From assembly GCF_900111325.1 (NCBI RefSeq), contig NZ_FOGW01000025.1, positions 1 to 31,622 on the forward strand: 31,622 bases of DNA, read 5' to 3'. This DNA comes from Lachnobacterium bovis (GTDB lineage Bacteria > Bacillota > Clostridia > Lachnospirales > Lachnospiraceae). The position numbers were made by a program, and so were the translations under genes. This document shows positions 17,059-24,208 of this stretch, piece by piece (position 1 is the first letter of the stretch; the number at the start of each line of letters is the position of its first letter). The notes under the pieces were generated by a model that saw nothing but the letters and a program-made list of their open reading frames with translations, was not told the DNA's origin and did not search any database.

Positions 17059-17535
17059 CTATGACTCATTTACAATTTTTCCTGTCATATGAACTGGAGA
17101 AAATTCAAGACATTGTACTCTTGATAATGCATTATTTAGCTCTTTTTGTAAATATTCTTCATCATCAGTAAATTTTTGAGTTAAACCTGTGCAAATTTCC
17201 TTTGAGAGTTCTTTATCTTCAACCAAATGAATTTTTCCAAAAACAATAACACTCTTGATATTTAACGCCCACTCTCCCTCTTTTCGATATCCTTCATCAT
17301 AAACACAGTAACTTGCTTTTTCGCATTTCTTTATTGCATCAATTTTATGTCCCTCCTTAGCTCCATGAAAATATAGTTTGCCATCTTTTTCGCAAAACCA
17401 ATGATTTATAGGAATTCCATATGGATAACCTTCATCACCAATTAAAGACAGTACTCCTCTCTTGGTTTGTTTTAATAATTCAATACATTCATTTTCTGTT
17501 AATTTTTGTTTAAATCTTCTCATTTTTCTATACAT
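17059..17535 (-). CDS. Pyridoxamine-5'-phosphate-oxidase-family flavoprotein (NimA-like)
   Basis: The 158-residue protein has the split-barrel flavin fold of the PPOX family. An N-terminal helix ECIELLKQTKRGVLSL is followed by YPYGIPINHWF, GKLYFHGA.EGHKIDAI and a central VCVYDE/SVIVFGKI-type barrel. Relatives bind FMN or haem, and some reduce nitroimidazoles. True PNP oxidase (PdxH) is longer, so vitamin B6 synthesis is unlikely. An AGAGGT site lies 7 bases before ATG 17535. It is followed after 80 bases by sbcD with no clear terminator between, but a functional link is not evident. Confidence 0.82.
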   Translation of the reverse strand: MYRKMRRFKQKLTENECIELLKQTKRGVLSLIGDEGYPYGIPINHWFCEKDGKLYFHGAKEGHKIDAIKKCEKASYCVYDEGYRKEGEWALNIKSVIVFGKIHLVEDKELSKEICTGLTQKFTDDEEYLQKELNNALSRVQCLEFSPVHMTGKIVNES

Positions 17536-17641
17536 ACTATTTACCTCTATCTATTTTCTATTGCTATTTTAGGTTATTTAATTTTTAATTTATGTTTTAC
17601 TTCCTTGTTCTTAGCTTTTTCAATGATATAAATAAAATAAA

Positions 17642-17689
17642 AACGTCATTTCCTTATCTTCTACGACCTAATGACAAGGAAATGACGTT
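17642..17689 (-). terminator. Hairpin with 14-bp perfect arms in a gene-free stretch
   Basis: Arms 17642-17655 and 17676-17689 (AACGTCATTTCCTT and its complement) enclose 20 bases. On the minus strand GTTTTTATTTTATTT follows, so it could end transcripts coming from the degraded region to the right. The stretch 17536-17943 has no gene that I can support; it holds only this hairpin and those at 17781-17805 and 17878-17923. Confidence 0.65.
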
Positions 17690-17780
17690 ATTCACAATCA
17701 CTCGGTAGCAATGTGCGTCTAATCAATTTTTTCTTTTATCATAACATAAAAAGAATTAATTGTAAAACATCAATTGCTTC

Positions 17781-17805
17781 ATTCGGAAGTCGCGAGCTCC
17801 CGAAT
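17781..17805. other. GC-rich imperfect hairpin
   Basis: ATTCGG and CCGAAT frame an inner stem around the CGCG centre, with mismatches. It is followed by TTTTCC on the plus strand. It may be a plus-strand terminator left from a lost gene. Confidence 0.35.
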
Positions 17806-17877
17806 TTTCCTTCCTTGAAAATAGATTAATAGTTGCGTCTCATGTCCATTCCTTGCGCTTAAAAATAGGCATAATAA

Positions 17878-17923
17878 TAGACCAGTACATATCAAATCTG
17901 GGTGTTCCAGAGGTACTGGTCTA
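17878..17923. other. 11-bp inverted repeat beside the Abi fragment
   Basis: TAGACCAGTAC (17878-17888) and its complement (17913-17923) enclose 24 bases, 20 bases beyond the Abi-like fragment's stop. There is no long T-run on either side, so its function is uncertain. Confidence 0.45.
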
Positions 17924-17943
17924 TGTAAGGTTACTCTATTAGT

Positions 17944-18171
17944 TTAATTTGTCATTCCAAAATGTGTGGCTATACTAGCCACTCTAACATTCCTAAAATC
18001 AGAATTATATAATCGTTCCTCATGAGCACACTTATTTCTAACCAAGTTGAATATTTTGAGTGCAGATTGCATATCTCCAACACTAATTCTAATAGGACTT
18101 GTTGACACATATTGTTTTGCATACTTATCAGAATAATACTTAGCAATAGTATTCTTCTCTGTATTCTTCAA
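17944..18171 (-). pseudogene. C-terminal fragment of an Abi_2 (AbiD/AbiF-type) abortive-infection protein
   Basis: The 75-residue frame contains VRNKCAHEERLYN, including the R-x4-H signature (R45, H50) of HEPN RNases as found near the end of Abi_2 proteins. Intact members are about 300 residues long, so most of the gene is missing. The nominal start is TTG with no ribosome site. Upstream, the frame runs into a hairpin-forming sequence (18177-18203) that looks foreign to the gene. Abi_2 proteins stop phage growth by killing or arresting the host. This remnant lacks most of the domain and is probably dead. Confidence 0.65.
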
Positions 18172-18176
18172 AAAAT

Positions 18177-18203
18177 GGCCAGGGCGTCGTACGCTTCCTG
18201 ACC
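18177..18203 (-). other. Imperfect GC-rich hairpin at the Abi fragment junction
   Basis: GGCCAGGGCGT pairs imperfectly with ACGCTTCCTGACC. On the minus strand it is followed by ATTTTTT, so it resembles a terminator. It touches the point where the Abi homology ends, which suggests a deletion joined the two. Confidence 0.45.
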
Positions 18204-18335
18204 TAATCTTATACTTATAATATAGATAGATTTCCTTTATCTGTCAAGCCATAATCATTATCAAAAACAAGCACTACAATGCTAATATAACACTATGTAT
18301 TATCAAAATAGAATCACAACCGCCGTATATAAAAC

Positions 18336-18367
18336 AGCACCTTAGACTATTTCTAATCTAAAGTGCT
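18336..18367 (-). terminator. Hairpin terminator after the MaoC fragment
   Basis: AGCACCTTAGA and TCTAAAGTGCT form an 11-bp stem with one mismatch. GTTTTATAT follows on the minus strand. It lies about 25 bases past the fragment's stop. Confidence 0.6.
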
Positions 18368-18391
18368 TTATAGTTATGTTTGTAATTTTTC

Positions 18392-18604
18392 TCAACACTG
18401 TTGAGAGTTTTCATATTCTTCCTCTGCTATATTTATACAACTCATCCAGTTTCTCTTTTTATTATTGATCTCAATTATTTCAGCCTCAGCAGTGATTGTA
18501 TCCCCAATATACATCGGTTTTAAAAACTTACTGCTTTGTGATAGATATATCGTTCCTTCCCCAGGCATCTTCATTCCTAACACGGTAGATATACATCGCT
18601 CTCA
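18392..18604 (-). pseudogene. Fragment of a MaoC-type (R)-specific enoyl-CoA hydratase
   Basis: Reading from about 18604, ISTVLGMKMPGEGTIYLSQ and the following FLKPMYIGDTITAEAEIIEI match the hot-dog core of MaoC/PhaJ hydratases, which hydrate enoyl-CoA in fatty-acid metabolism. An in-frame stop lies just upstream and the N-terminal part, with the catalytic Asp/His region, is missing. The C-terminal residues after KKRNW no longer look like the family, so a frame change there is likely. The GTG at 18583 is not a convincing start. This is the remains of a gene, not a working enzyme. Confidence 0.65.
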
Positions 18605-18652
18605 GATATAGTTTTTGAAAAACTTGCCTTTTGTCCTACAAAATATTACATT

Positions 18653-19222
18653 TCATTCTCCATATTGTTTATTATATTTTTTTTCGAGCTCTAACAATTT
18701 TTTAGAACGCTCTTTTTTATATTTACATGGGATACCTACATATATTCCCCATTCATCCAAGGATTTTGTTACAAGTGACATGCTACCAACTGCAGTTCCT
18801 TCACCAATTGATACACCTGGAAGAATTGTAGCACCAGTTTCCACTATTACATGTCTTCCCAATTCAACTTTTCCCGAGACTCTTTCCAAATATTCTTCAT
18901 CAATTGTTGGATTTGTTAAGTGCTCTCCAGAATAGTCATCACTCTCTGCATAAATTACGCATCTAGAGGATAGAGTTGAAAAGTCACACATCTTCACACC
19001 TGTATTTCCCGCAAATATTCCACAAAATACCGCGATATGAATGTTACTGCCAAGTTCAATAGCTCCAGATAAAACACAAAAATCATCTATTCTTACATTA
19101 TTTCCAATAACCATCTTTGATGCTCCATATATCTGAGCATTTCTACTAATCAAGACATTTTTTCCATAGCTTTTAAAACCTATTTTTTTTAATTCATCCT
19201 CAGAATAAAAACTAGTTGCCAT
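18653..19222 (-). CDS. Left-handed beta-helix (hexapeptide) sugar O-acyltransferase
   Basis: The 189-residue protein carries hexapeptide repeats (for example VLISRNAQIYGASKMVIGNN and IVETGATILPGVSIGEGTAV). It also has the motif DDYSGEHLTNPTIDEEY, seen in acyltransferases that acetylate cell-surface or antigen sugars. It should form a trimer with active sites between subunits, using acetyl-CoA. The ATG at 19222 has a GGGGAGGG site 7-8 bases upstream; the frame is open further, but the earlier ATG at 19228 is only one base from that site. The exact sugar is unknown. It is isolated, with gene remnants on both sides. Confidence 0.82.
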   Translation of the reverse strand: MATSFYSEDELKKIGFKSYGKNVLISRNAQIYGASKMVIGNNVRIDDFCVLSGAIELGSNIHIAVFCGIFAGNTGVKMCDFSTLSSRCVIYAESDDYSGEHLTNPTIDEEYLERVSGKVELGRHVIVETGATILPGVSIGEGTAVGSMSLVTKSLDEWGIYVGIPCKYKKERSKKLLELEKKYNKQYGE

Positions 19223-19329
19223 ATTCATTCCCTCCCCAAAGTGTACTTTCTTATTTTTTGTAAAATTAATAAACATCATTATCTGAATTTTCATATGGTG
19301 CGACAATATTATAACTCTTTAAACCAAAA

Positions 19330-19372
19330 AGAACCACAGGCTGATTGAATAAATATTTCAACTTGTGGTTCT
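19330..19372 (-). terminator. Terminator of the toxin-immunity array (GAACCACA hairpin)
   Basis: AGAACCACA and TGTGGTTCT pair perfectly, with inner pairing around TTGAA/TTCAA. CTTTTTGG follows on the minus strand. The arms resemble the repeated hairpins at 22246-22324, 23734-23814 and 30694-30770, but the loop is shorter. Confidence 0.75.
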
Positions 19373-19432
19373 GTAATTAATCGCTTATCAATCAAAAGTA
19401 TCCTCTTACTTGACTGTATTCAACACTTTCGA

Positions 19433-19738
19433 CTAATTCATCTGCAAAATTCCTTCTTCTACTAATCTTGCAGCAAAAAGATATGCTTTAGTTGCTGCTG
19501 GATCTACTGTATAAAATTTCTTGTGTTGCGCATCGTAAAGCTCAATCTCTTTTTTAGGCTCTTTAACTTCAGCACTCTTAACATCACTAATCTTAAATTT
19601 TTTTACATTTTCAAACAATGCAGGATAAACTGTTACTTCATCCTCTTCAACAATCATCTTCCATCGTGCTCCTGCTACTTGAAAAAGTATTCCAATAAGA
19701 AGAATTACTGCAACAATTACAAAAACTACACTATTATT
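19433..19738 (-). pseudogene. 5'-truncated membrane protein, immunity-like remnant
   Basis: From 19738 the frame gives a hydrophobic helix (VVFVIVAVILLIGILFQVAG) followed by a charged cytoplasmic-style domain containing VTVYPALFENVKKFKISDV and ending LVEEGILQMN. The in-frame ATG at 19657 has no ribosome site and would skip the membrane helix. A stop codon lies directly before the hydrophobic part. The layout of a helix plus a beta-rich domain resembles the 149- and 203-residue genes further right in the array. I read it as a decayed last cassette of that array. Confidence 0.5.
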
Positions 19739-19874
19739 TCACTATACAATTATTTGCTAAGAAATTATTAAAAACATTTTCCTGCAAAAGTCTATATGCA
19801 ATAGAACTTTTAGATACATTATCTTTTAGGATGAAATCCTTAATTTTAGTTTCAACATATGAATTTAGATTGCT
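19737..19874 (-). pseudogene. Open 46-codon remnant without a start
   Basis: The frame NLNSYVETKIKDFILKDN continues to NNCIVK and a stop at 19734-19736. It follows a stop codon and has no start or ribosome site. It fills the gap between the 67-residue gene and the truncated membrane protein. The family was not recognised; it could also be chance coding. Confidence 0.25.
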
Positions 19875-19879
19875 TTAAA

Positions 19880-20083
19880 TTATCTTCTCAATTTTGAAAA
19901 AAAACAAAAATAAAAAATTACAAGCATTACTACTTGTGCAATGCAAATAAATAACATGTATAACCTTTTCAGCTTTTTAGATACCTTTTCATTCTTTTCA
20001 ATAGCTACTAACCCCTTTATCAAAATTCTTCCTATCAAAAACCACACTACCCATGCAATAATAACTTCAACAGCTGGTGTCAT
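19880..20083 (-). CDS. Small two-helix membrane protein (67 aa)
   Basis: Two hydrophobic segments, around residues 5-25 (VIIAWVVWFLIG) and 42-62 (LYMLFICIAQVVMLVIFYF), flank a basic loop (KNEKVSKKLKR). An AAGGAGGA site lies six bases before the ATG. It is one of several 62-70-residue two-helix proteins in the array and may be an immunity protein or its partner. Just upstream is a 23-bp stretch shared with the hairpin junction near 23716, so the promoter side was rearranged. The family was not recognised. Confidence 0.6.
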   Translation of the reverse strand: MTPAVEVIIAWVVWFLIGRILIKGLVAIEKNEKVSKKLKRLYMLFICIAQVVMLVIFYFCFFSKLRR

Positions 20084-20101
20084 TCTTCTTCCTCCTTCTA
20101 A

Positions 20102-20124
20102 GCGATATTCATTTGAAAAGAACC
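20102..20124 (-). repeat. 23-bp junction repeat (matches 23716-23738)
   Basis: Identical to 23716-23738, which runs into the left arm of the hairpin at 23734. Here the arm is cut after GAACC and joins directly to the sequence that begins at 23990 in the other copy, so 251 bp are missing. Confidence 0.85.
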
Positions 20125-20376
20125 TATCTTCATCTTTTTTATTTACTAAAAAATTTATCCATTATAAATGTTGCAAGTGCAGATGCTATTGCACACATGC
20201 CTCCACATAAAAGAGCTCTCCATAAAATTGGCATATCTGCGTTTATATTCTTTGACACTGAATATGTCAAAGAGCATGCAGCTACTGCAATTATATTACT
20301 TACATTTCTTTTTTTATCTTTATTCATAATAATTCACCTACTTGTTATAACTTTTAAAGTCACAACATATCCTTTC
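20125..20376 (-). repeat. Duplicated segment carrying the 62-aa gene (copy 1)
   Basis: Closely similar to 23990-24257, including the coding part, the leader and the ACATATCCTTTCT end. The coding copies share 51 of 62 residues. Confidence 0.85.
20139..20327 (-). CDS. Small membrane protein (62 aa), duplicated in the array, copy 1
   Basis: A charged start (MNKDKKRN) is followed by two hydrophobic segments, with Cys-rich RALLCGGMCAIASALATF near the end and the tail IMDKFFSK. It is 51/62 identical to the protein at 24004-24192. Conservation of protein and leader while the surroundings differ argues that it is a real, selected gene. An AGGTG site precedes the ATG. Function unknown; as part of a toxin array it may be an immunity or accessory membrane protein. 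Confidence 0.65.
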   Translation of the reverse strand: MNKDKKRNVSNIIAVAACSLTYSVSKNINADMPILWRALLCGGMCAIASALATFIMDKFFSK

Positions 20377-20446
20377 TTTAAATTTTAACCATTAACTAGG
20401 ATTAATTTTTACTATCTTAGTGTTATACTTTACATATAGCCAAAAA

Positions 20447-20521
20447 GTGTTTAAAACAATAACAACTGATAATGGCTCTGAATTTGCAGATTTAGCAAAT
20501 TTAGAATTACAAAATTATTGA
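20447..20521 (+). pseudogene. Remnant of an IS30-family transposase
   Basis: The plus-strand frame VFKTITTDNGSEFADLANLE contains TDNGSEF, the signature around the second catalytic Asp of IS30-type DDE transposases. A stop follows at 20519-20521, and less than a tenth of a transposase is present. It touches the 3' end of the 70-residue gene on the other strand. Confidence 0.7.
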
Positions 20522-20727
20522 TTATATGATGGCAATACATATATGAAATGAATTGCTAAACCAGCTATAAAAATCAAACCTACAACAAATATATAAATAG
20601 ATTGCACTTTTTTTGTGAACCATTCAAATTTAGGCAATACAGTAAATCCTAAAGCTGCTAATCCTGCAGGTACCAATATTAATGCCAACGATAATAATAA
20701 TTTAATTTCTGTTGAAACGTTATTCAT
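20515..20727 (-). CDS. Small two-helix membrane protein (70 aa)
   Basis: Two hydrophobic segments (LLLSLALILVPAGLAALGF and IYIFVVGLIFIAGLAIHFIY) are separated by a KFEWFTKKVQ loop. An AGGAGGA site precedes the ATG, 12 bases after the upstream 149-residue gene, so the pair is one transcription unit. The stop codon lies within the IS30 remnant, so the natural C-terminus may have been replaced. It is a candidate immunity or accessory protein; the family was not recognised. Confidence 0.6.
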   Translation of the reverse strand: MNNVSTEIKLLLSLALILVPAGLAALGFTVLPKFEWFTKKVQSIYIFVVGLIFIAGLAIHFIYVLPSYNQ

Positions 20728-20739
20728 ATTTTCTTCCTC

Positions 20740-21189
20740 CTAAAATCTATTTATAGCAAAGGCATATACTTTACCTTCAGCTGTCACTAATGTTACATCA
20801 TTTTCACATGCTAAATAATAATATTCATCCCCTGTTGTATATTCAACATTTATAATATTTCCATCATTATCTTCTATAACATCCTTTGTTATATCAAATG
20901 ACTTTATTTTTCTTCGTTCAACTTCAACAGCAGACTTGCCTAGCATAATTCTCTTTTTTAATCTATATGCTTTAAATGCGTCAATAAAAGGCTTTCTTAT
21001 TACAAAAACTTGCATCAATGCACTAAATATCATTGCTAAAATCACAACTCTATACCTTCTAATACAAATAGAATACCATGCGAAAATTAGCATCGTAATG
21101 ATCATTGGCATACAAAATGTCACTCCTGTTCCTATTTTATCCTTAATTGACTCATTTAATTTTAATTGAAAGAGTTGTTCTTCATTCAT
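20740..21189 (-). CDS. Membrane protein with a C-terminal soluble domain (149 aa), candidate immunity protein
   Basis: An N-terminal amphipathic stretch is followed by two hydrophobic segments (VTFCMPMIITMLIFAWYSI and YRVVILAMIFSALMQVFVI). A beta-rich domain of about 70 residues follows, with KSAVEVERRKI and the ending VTAEGKVYAFAINRF. An AGGAGGA site lies nine bases before the ATG. It is packed between the 203-residue and 70-residue genes. The layout (helix pair plus small beta domain) recurs in the array. No enzyme motif is seen. Confidence 0.6.
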   Translation of the reverse strand: MNEEQLFQLKLNESIKDKIGTGVTFCMPMIITMLIFAWYSICIRRYRVVILAMIFSALMQVFVIRKPFIDAFKAYRLKKRIMLGKSAVEVERRKIKSFDITKDVIEDNDGNIINVEYTTGDEYYYLACENDVTLVTAEGKVYAFAINRF

Positions 21190-21210
21190 AACATATGATC
21201 CTCCTACAAA

Positions 21211-21822
21211 CTACGTTGTTGAACAAATATAAAATGCAGCAATAACCAAACACGCACCGACCAAAAAAATAGAATACAATATTCCATAAGCAACCTTTTC
21301 AAAAAAGGAAAACTTATCTCCATTTATTTCTTCTCTCCGTTTTCCTGTGTTTTTTTCAATTATTTGAAATATAGTTTCATCTATTTCTTTTTTTGTCTTA
21401 CCTTTAGATGGATTTGTAAACTCTATAAAATCTCCATTTTTCATTTTTAATCCATGCTTTCTTATTTGTGTATCATGAAGTATCTTATTTTTTTTTATTA
21501 TTTTAATAAATGAACCATAGCCTACGACTTGATTTAAATCTATTTCTTCAACTTTTTCTTTATTTTCAACGCCCGCTGGATAGTAATAAAATAGTTTATT
21601 ATCTGACCTCAACTTAACAAATGCTACTGTCTTTTTAGTGTACTTCCTATTTTTACTCGCATCTACAATACATAACATAATACCTAAAATTAACAAACCT
21701 TCGGTCAGCCATACTAATTCAAAACAAGACATACATACTGCCATAAGCGTACACAAAACATTTAATTCTGCTATAACTGGCAAATTACCTGCTATTACCT
21801 TTTTTCTACCTGAGTATTGCAT
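21211..21822 (-). CDS. Membrane protein (203 aa), candidate immunity protein
   Basis: Hydrophobic segments near residues 20-55 (LMAVCMSCFELVWL and LLILGIMLCIV) and at the C-terminus (ILYSIFLVGACLVIAAFYI) surround a cytoplasmic-type domain with KVEEIDLNQVVGYGSFIKII and LKMKNGDFIEF. An AAGGAG site precedes the ATG. It follows the remnant of a displaced RHS gene and opens a run with the 149- and 70-residue genes, which is the place where an immunity gene for the lost toxin would sit. The family was not recognised by name. Confidence 0.6.
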   Translation of the reverse strand: MQYSGRKKVIAGNLPVIAELNVLCTLMAVCMSCFELVWLTEGLLILGIMLCIVDASKNRKYTKKTVAFVKLRSDNKLFYYYPAGVENKEKVEEIDLNQVVGYGSFIKIIKKNKILHDTQIRKHGLKMKNGDFIEFTNPSKGKTKKEIDETIFQIIEKNTGKRREEINGDKFSFFEKVAYGILYSIFLVGACLVIAAFYICSTT

Positions 21823-21861
21823 TCTTTATTTTTCTCCTTATCATCGAATTTTATCAAACCA

Positions 21862-22277
21862 TTAGATGCCGCTGAAACGCTTGTGCCCAATGAAAAGTTC
21901 TTTGGATACTAATGAATTTTTGGTATCTAATTCTTCAGCAGATTGTTTCTTGGTATGATCCAATTGTCTTACATCAGATTGAACACAATCCATTATAGCA
22001 TAATTAAATGAGATTCCAACCCCATTTTGATCTTCTTGACGTAATAATCTACCTTCTTTTGAAAAATAATATACGTCTCCTGCTAATGTTTCATATTTGT
22101 AGTTGTATTTTGTGTATACGAAACTATCTCTTCATATTCTGGAAGCTGGCTAATGTAGATCTCTTCTGGAAGGACTGGTATTCCTTTGGCTTTTTTCTCT
22201 GTTGATTCTTTTGCCAGTGTTGATACAAACTCTTTAAGTAAAAAAGAACCACAAAGACTTTTCAATTTCATATACAT
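21862..22277 (-). pseudogene. 5' remnant of a displaced RHS gene
   Basis: The frame that starts in hairpin copy C (MKLKSLCGSF) continues KEFVSTLAKES and YISQLPEYEEIVSYTQN, then shifts frame at about 22111. In the new frame it reads KYNYKYETLAGDVYYFSKEG through GISFNYAIMDCV, which is the same as residues near the start of the intact RHS core. It ends KRFSGI and a stop at 21862. Positions 21981-22111 are a 131-bp copy of 30239-30369 with about one mismatch. The rest of the core is missing. Confidence 0.75.
21981..22111 (-). repeat. 131-bp copy of the RHS core 5' region
   Basis: Nearly identical to 30239-30369. The near-identity indicates recent duplication or ongoing gene conversion with the main RHS gene. 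Confidence 0.9.
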
Positions 22278-22324
22278 CTAAAAGTATAGCTTTTAACTAT
22301 ATAAAACCTTAATCTTTGTGATTC
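22246..22324 (-). repeat. GAACCACAAAG hairpin, copy C
   Basis: Arms 22246-22258 and about 22312-22324. In minus-strand RNA, GAAUCACAAAGAU pairs with GUCUUUGUGGUUC using two G-U pairs, and CTTTTTT follows. It lies between two RHS remnants. Confidence 0.75.
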
Positions 22325-22337
22325 TTTGCGATTCCCT

Positions 22338-22734
22338 TTATTTTTTAAATGCTACTCCAATAATCTGTCTTTTGTGACTCTTAACAAAATTTCCAAAGTT
22401 CTTAACAGCACTTCCAGCAGCCTTAACCGCTTTACTAGCCTTATCCTTAACCCACTTAACTGGATTTGGCCACATACCATTTAAATCTACACTTAGTACA
22501 CCATTGTTATAACAATAGCCATATCTATTCAATGTAAACGGCATTTCTATTGTACCTTGAATTACATCTGTTCCAGAGAAGCATGTTTCTATATTCTTTT
22601 GTTAAATCTATTACATAATCAATCCTTGACATAGGATTTGTAATCTGCGCTTTTGTATTAAGTTGTTGCATTGGATCTAAACCAACCGCAAGATTTTTGG
22701 CAACATCAACTTGTGACATATCGCTTACTTTTGC
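22338..22734 (-). pseudogene. 3' remnant of a displaced RHS gene with truncated tip
   Basis: Positions 22734-22580 repeat the end of the RHS core (MSQVDVAKNLA through TKEYRNML). A deletion then joins this, out of frame, to the RHS-associated core ending: GTDVIQGTIEMPFTLNRYG, NGMWPNPVKWVKDK and KSHKRQ, and a stop at 22338. In the intact gene about 450 bp separate these parts and a toxin region follows. Here the toxin is gone. The remnant lies just after the 66-residue membrane gene. Confidence 0.8.
22580..22734 (-). repeat. 155-bp copy of the RHS core 3' region
   Basis: Aligned without gaps to 26773-26927, with only scattered differences. It ends abruptly on both sides. Confidence 0.9.
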
Positions 22735-22789
22735 CCTTGTGATTGAAAATATAACATTTGATTGTCTATACTAACAGAATACTGACTTT

Positions 22790-22990
22790 TTACCATTTTT
22801 TATTAATAAAGTACCAAACTATAACTATCAAAATGCTTAACTCTATTATTGGTAAAGAAATATGTAAAAATTTTTTTGCCTTTTCTTTATTTTTTTCAAG
22901 TAAAATTCTATACGGAACAACTATAATAAAATTACCTAAAACAATCAACCCAAATATGATTAATACGATATTTAATGATTCATCTCTCAT
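22790..22990 (-). CDS. Small two-helix membrane protein (66 aa)
   Basis: Hydrophobic segments LNIVLIIFGLIVLGNFIIVV and LPIIELSILIVIVWYFI are joined by a basic loop (LLEKNKEKAKK). The start ATG lies within the last codons of the 137-residue gene (11-base overlap), and its GGAGGT site lies inside that gene, so the two are translationally coupled. It is the small partner in this cassette, like the 65- and 70-residue proteins elsewhere. Function unknown; candidate immunity partner. Confidence 0.65.
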   Translation of the reverse strand: MRDESLNIVLIIFGLIVLGNFIIVVPYRILLEKNKEKAKKFLHISLPIIELSILIVIVWYFINKKW

Positions 22991-23393
22991 TTTGTACCTC
23001 CATTTTATAAAATTCTTTTGTTTCTGGAATTATATATATTGTTACATTGTCCCCCCTTGTATACTTATGCCCTCTATCTTCATAATAATAAACATTATTG
23101 TCTTCTTCAAAAACCCTCCATTCGCCTTCTTCATTAGGCTTAGATGATTCTATAATTCCTCTCTTTGTTATAAAATCATTATTATATATTTGAACCGAAG
23201 CCTTTATTGCTGGAACTAAAAAAACTGATACTGATAATATAAGCATGCAAATAGCTATTCCATCAAATACACGATCTACTATAGATACTTCTTTTTTTTT
23301 AATAAACGCATACATTTCAGGAATGACTCCTAACAATCCAATAAAAATTCCAGCCACACCAAATATATAATCTACTTTCATCTGTGTTGTCAT
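22980..23393 (-). CDS. Membrane protein (137 aa), candidate immunity protein
   Basis: Two hydrophobic segments (YIFGVAGIFIGLLGVIPEMYAF and VFDGIAICMLILSVSVFLVPAI) are followed by a soluble domain of about 60 residues with EEGEWRVFEEDNNVYYYEDRG and YTRGDNVTIYIIPE. A GGAGG site precedes the ATG. It starts 18 bases after a displaced RHS tip and overlaps the 66-residue gene. The soluble part looks extracytoplasmic and acidic. Position after a toxin fragment suggests immunity. Confidence 0.65.
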   Translation of the reverse strand: MTTQMKVDYIFGVAGIFIGLLGVIPEMYAFIKKKEVSIVDRVFDGIAICMLILSVSVFLVPAIKASVQIYNNDFITKRGIIESSKPNEEGEWRVFEEDNNVYYYEDRGHKYTRGDNVTIYIIPETKEFYKMEVQNER

Positions 23394-23411
23394 TTTGTTT
23401 CCTCCACATTT

Positions 23412-23816
23412 TTATTTTTTTTCAATATTATTTTTACTATTTGAATTTTTATGTTTTTGATTCACCGAATTAATAATCAAATCACCAAACACCGTACTTC
23501 CCCCTATATCGCACGCATATTTATGCAATTCAATCCAAATTTTTCCAATTGAATCCAAATCAGTAAATCCTCCATATAATCCCGTATGAAGCCCTGAAAA
23601 AAATAACTGCATAGCACCTGAAATACCAGCATTTTTAAGTGTTATTAATAGGTCTGTTCCTGAGCTTACTGATGAATATACACTACTCCCAATACCCGCC
23701 AATATATTCACTAGGGCGATATTCATTTGAAAAGAACCACAAAGACATTTCATTTTCATGCATGCAAAAAAATAAAACTTTAATCGTATACAAAAAAATT
23801 TGTCCTCGTGGTTCAT
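23412..23816 (-). pseudogene. Displaced RHS tip: pre-toxin segment without a clear toxin domain
   Basis: The frame starts inside hairpin copy B; the likely usable ATGs are at 23759 and 23753 and neither has a good ribosome site. After MKCLCGSF the sequence turns into MNIALVNILAGIGSSVYSSV, then TLKNAGISGAMQLFFSGLHTG and YGGF. This is a Gly/Ala-rich hydrophobic run like the segment between RHS core and toxin in polymorphic toxins. It ends with a basic tail after about 50 more residues. No catalytic motif is visible. I read it as an orphan RHS C-terminal piece joined to the hairpin by recombination; a short membrane-acting toxin is the alternative. Confidence 0.5.
23734..23814 (-). repeat. GAACCACAAAG hairpin, copy B
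   Basis: Arms 23734-23747 and 23801-23814. In minus-strand RNA, GAACCACGAGGACA pairs with UGUCUUUGUGGUUC using two G-U pairs over 14 positions, and CTTTTC follows. It marks the junction before the displaced RHS tip. Confidence 0.75.
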
Positions 23817-23886
23817 TTTATTTTGTTATTTTTACTAGGATAAAAATTACTCTGCTGCAAAAATCATCATTTCCTAATTTATATGC

Positions 23887-23976
23887 TTAAAATTCTATCA
23901 TATCTTCAGTATCAATATCTGAAATAAATCTCCAATCATTGTCGATATTATTTAACTCTGTGACTACGATTATTTT
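23887..23976 (-). pseudogene. Short C-terminal remnant of an unknown protein
   Basis: The frame IIVVTELNNIDNDWRFISD continues IDTEDMIEF and stops at 23887-23889. It has no start. The acidic, tryptophan-containing tail would fit an immunity protein end, but this is a weak guess. It lies in the 251 bp that are absent from the duplicate near 20125. Confidence 0.3.
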
Positions 23977-24003
23977 TTAGTTTCTTTTTTATCTTCATCT
24001 TTT

Positions 24004-24192
24004 TTATTTACTAAAAAATTTATCCATTATAAATGTTGCAAGTGCAGATGCTCCTGCACACATTCCACCACACAAAAGTGCTCTATATAAAACAGGCATA
24101 TCCGAATTCAAATTCTTTGACACTGAATATGTCATAAAGCACACAGCTAATGCTATTATATTACTTACATTATTTTTTTTGTTTTTATTCAT
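24004..24192 (-). CDS. Small membrane protein (62 aa), duplicated in the array, copy 2
   Basis: Same design as the 20139-20327 protein: charged N-terminus, NIIALAVCFMTYSV, then the shared motif RALLCGGMCAGASALATF and tail IMDKFFSK. Most of the differences between copies are conservative. An AGGTG site precedes the ATG, which lies 17 bases after a hairpin that might regulate it. It ends the first cassette after the RHS gene. Function unknown. Confidence 0.65.
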   Translation of the reverse strand: MNKNKKNNVSNIIALAVCFMTYSVSKNLNSDMPVLYRALLCGGMCAGASALATFIMDKFFSK

Positions 24193-24208
24193 CTTAATCC
24201 ACCTACTT

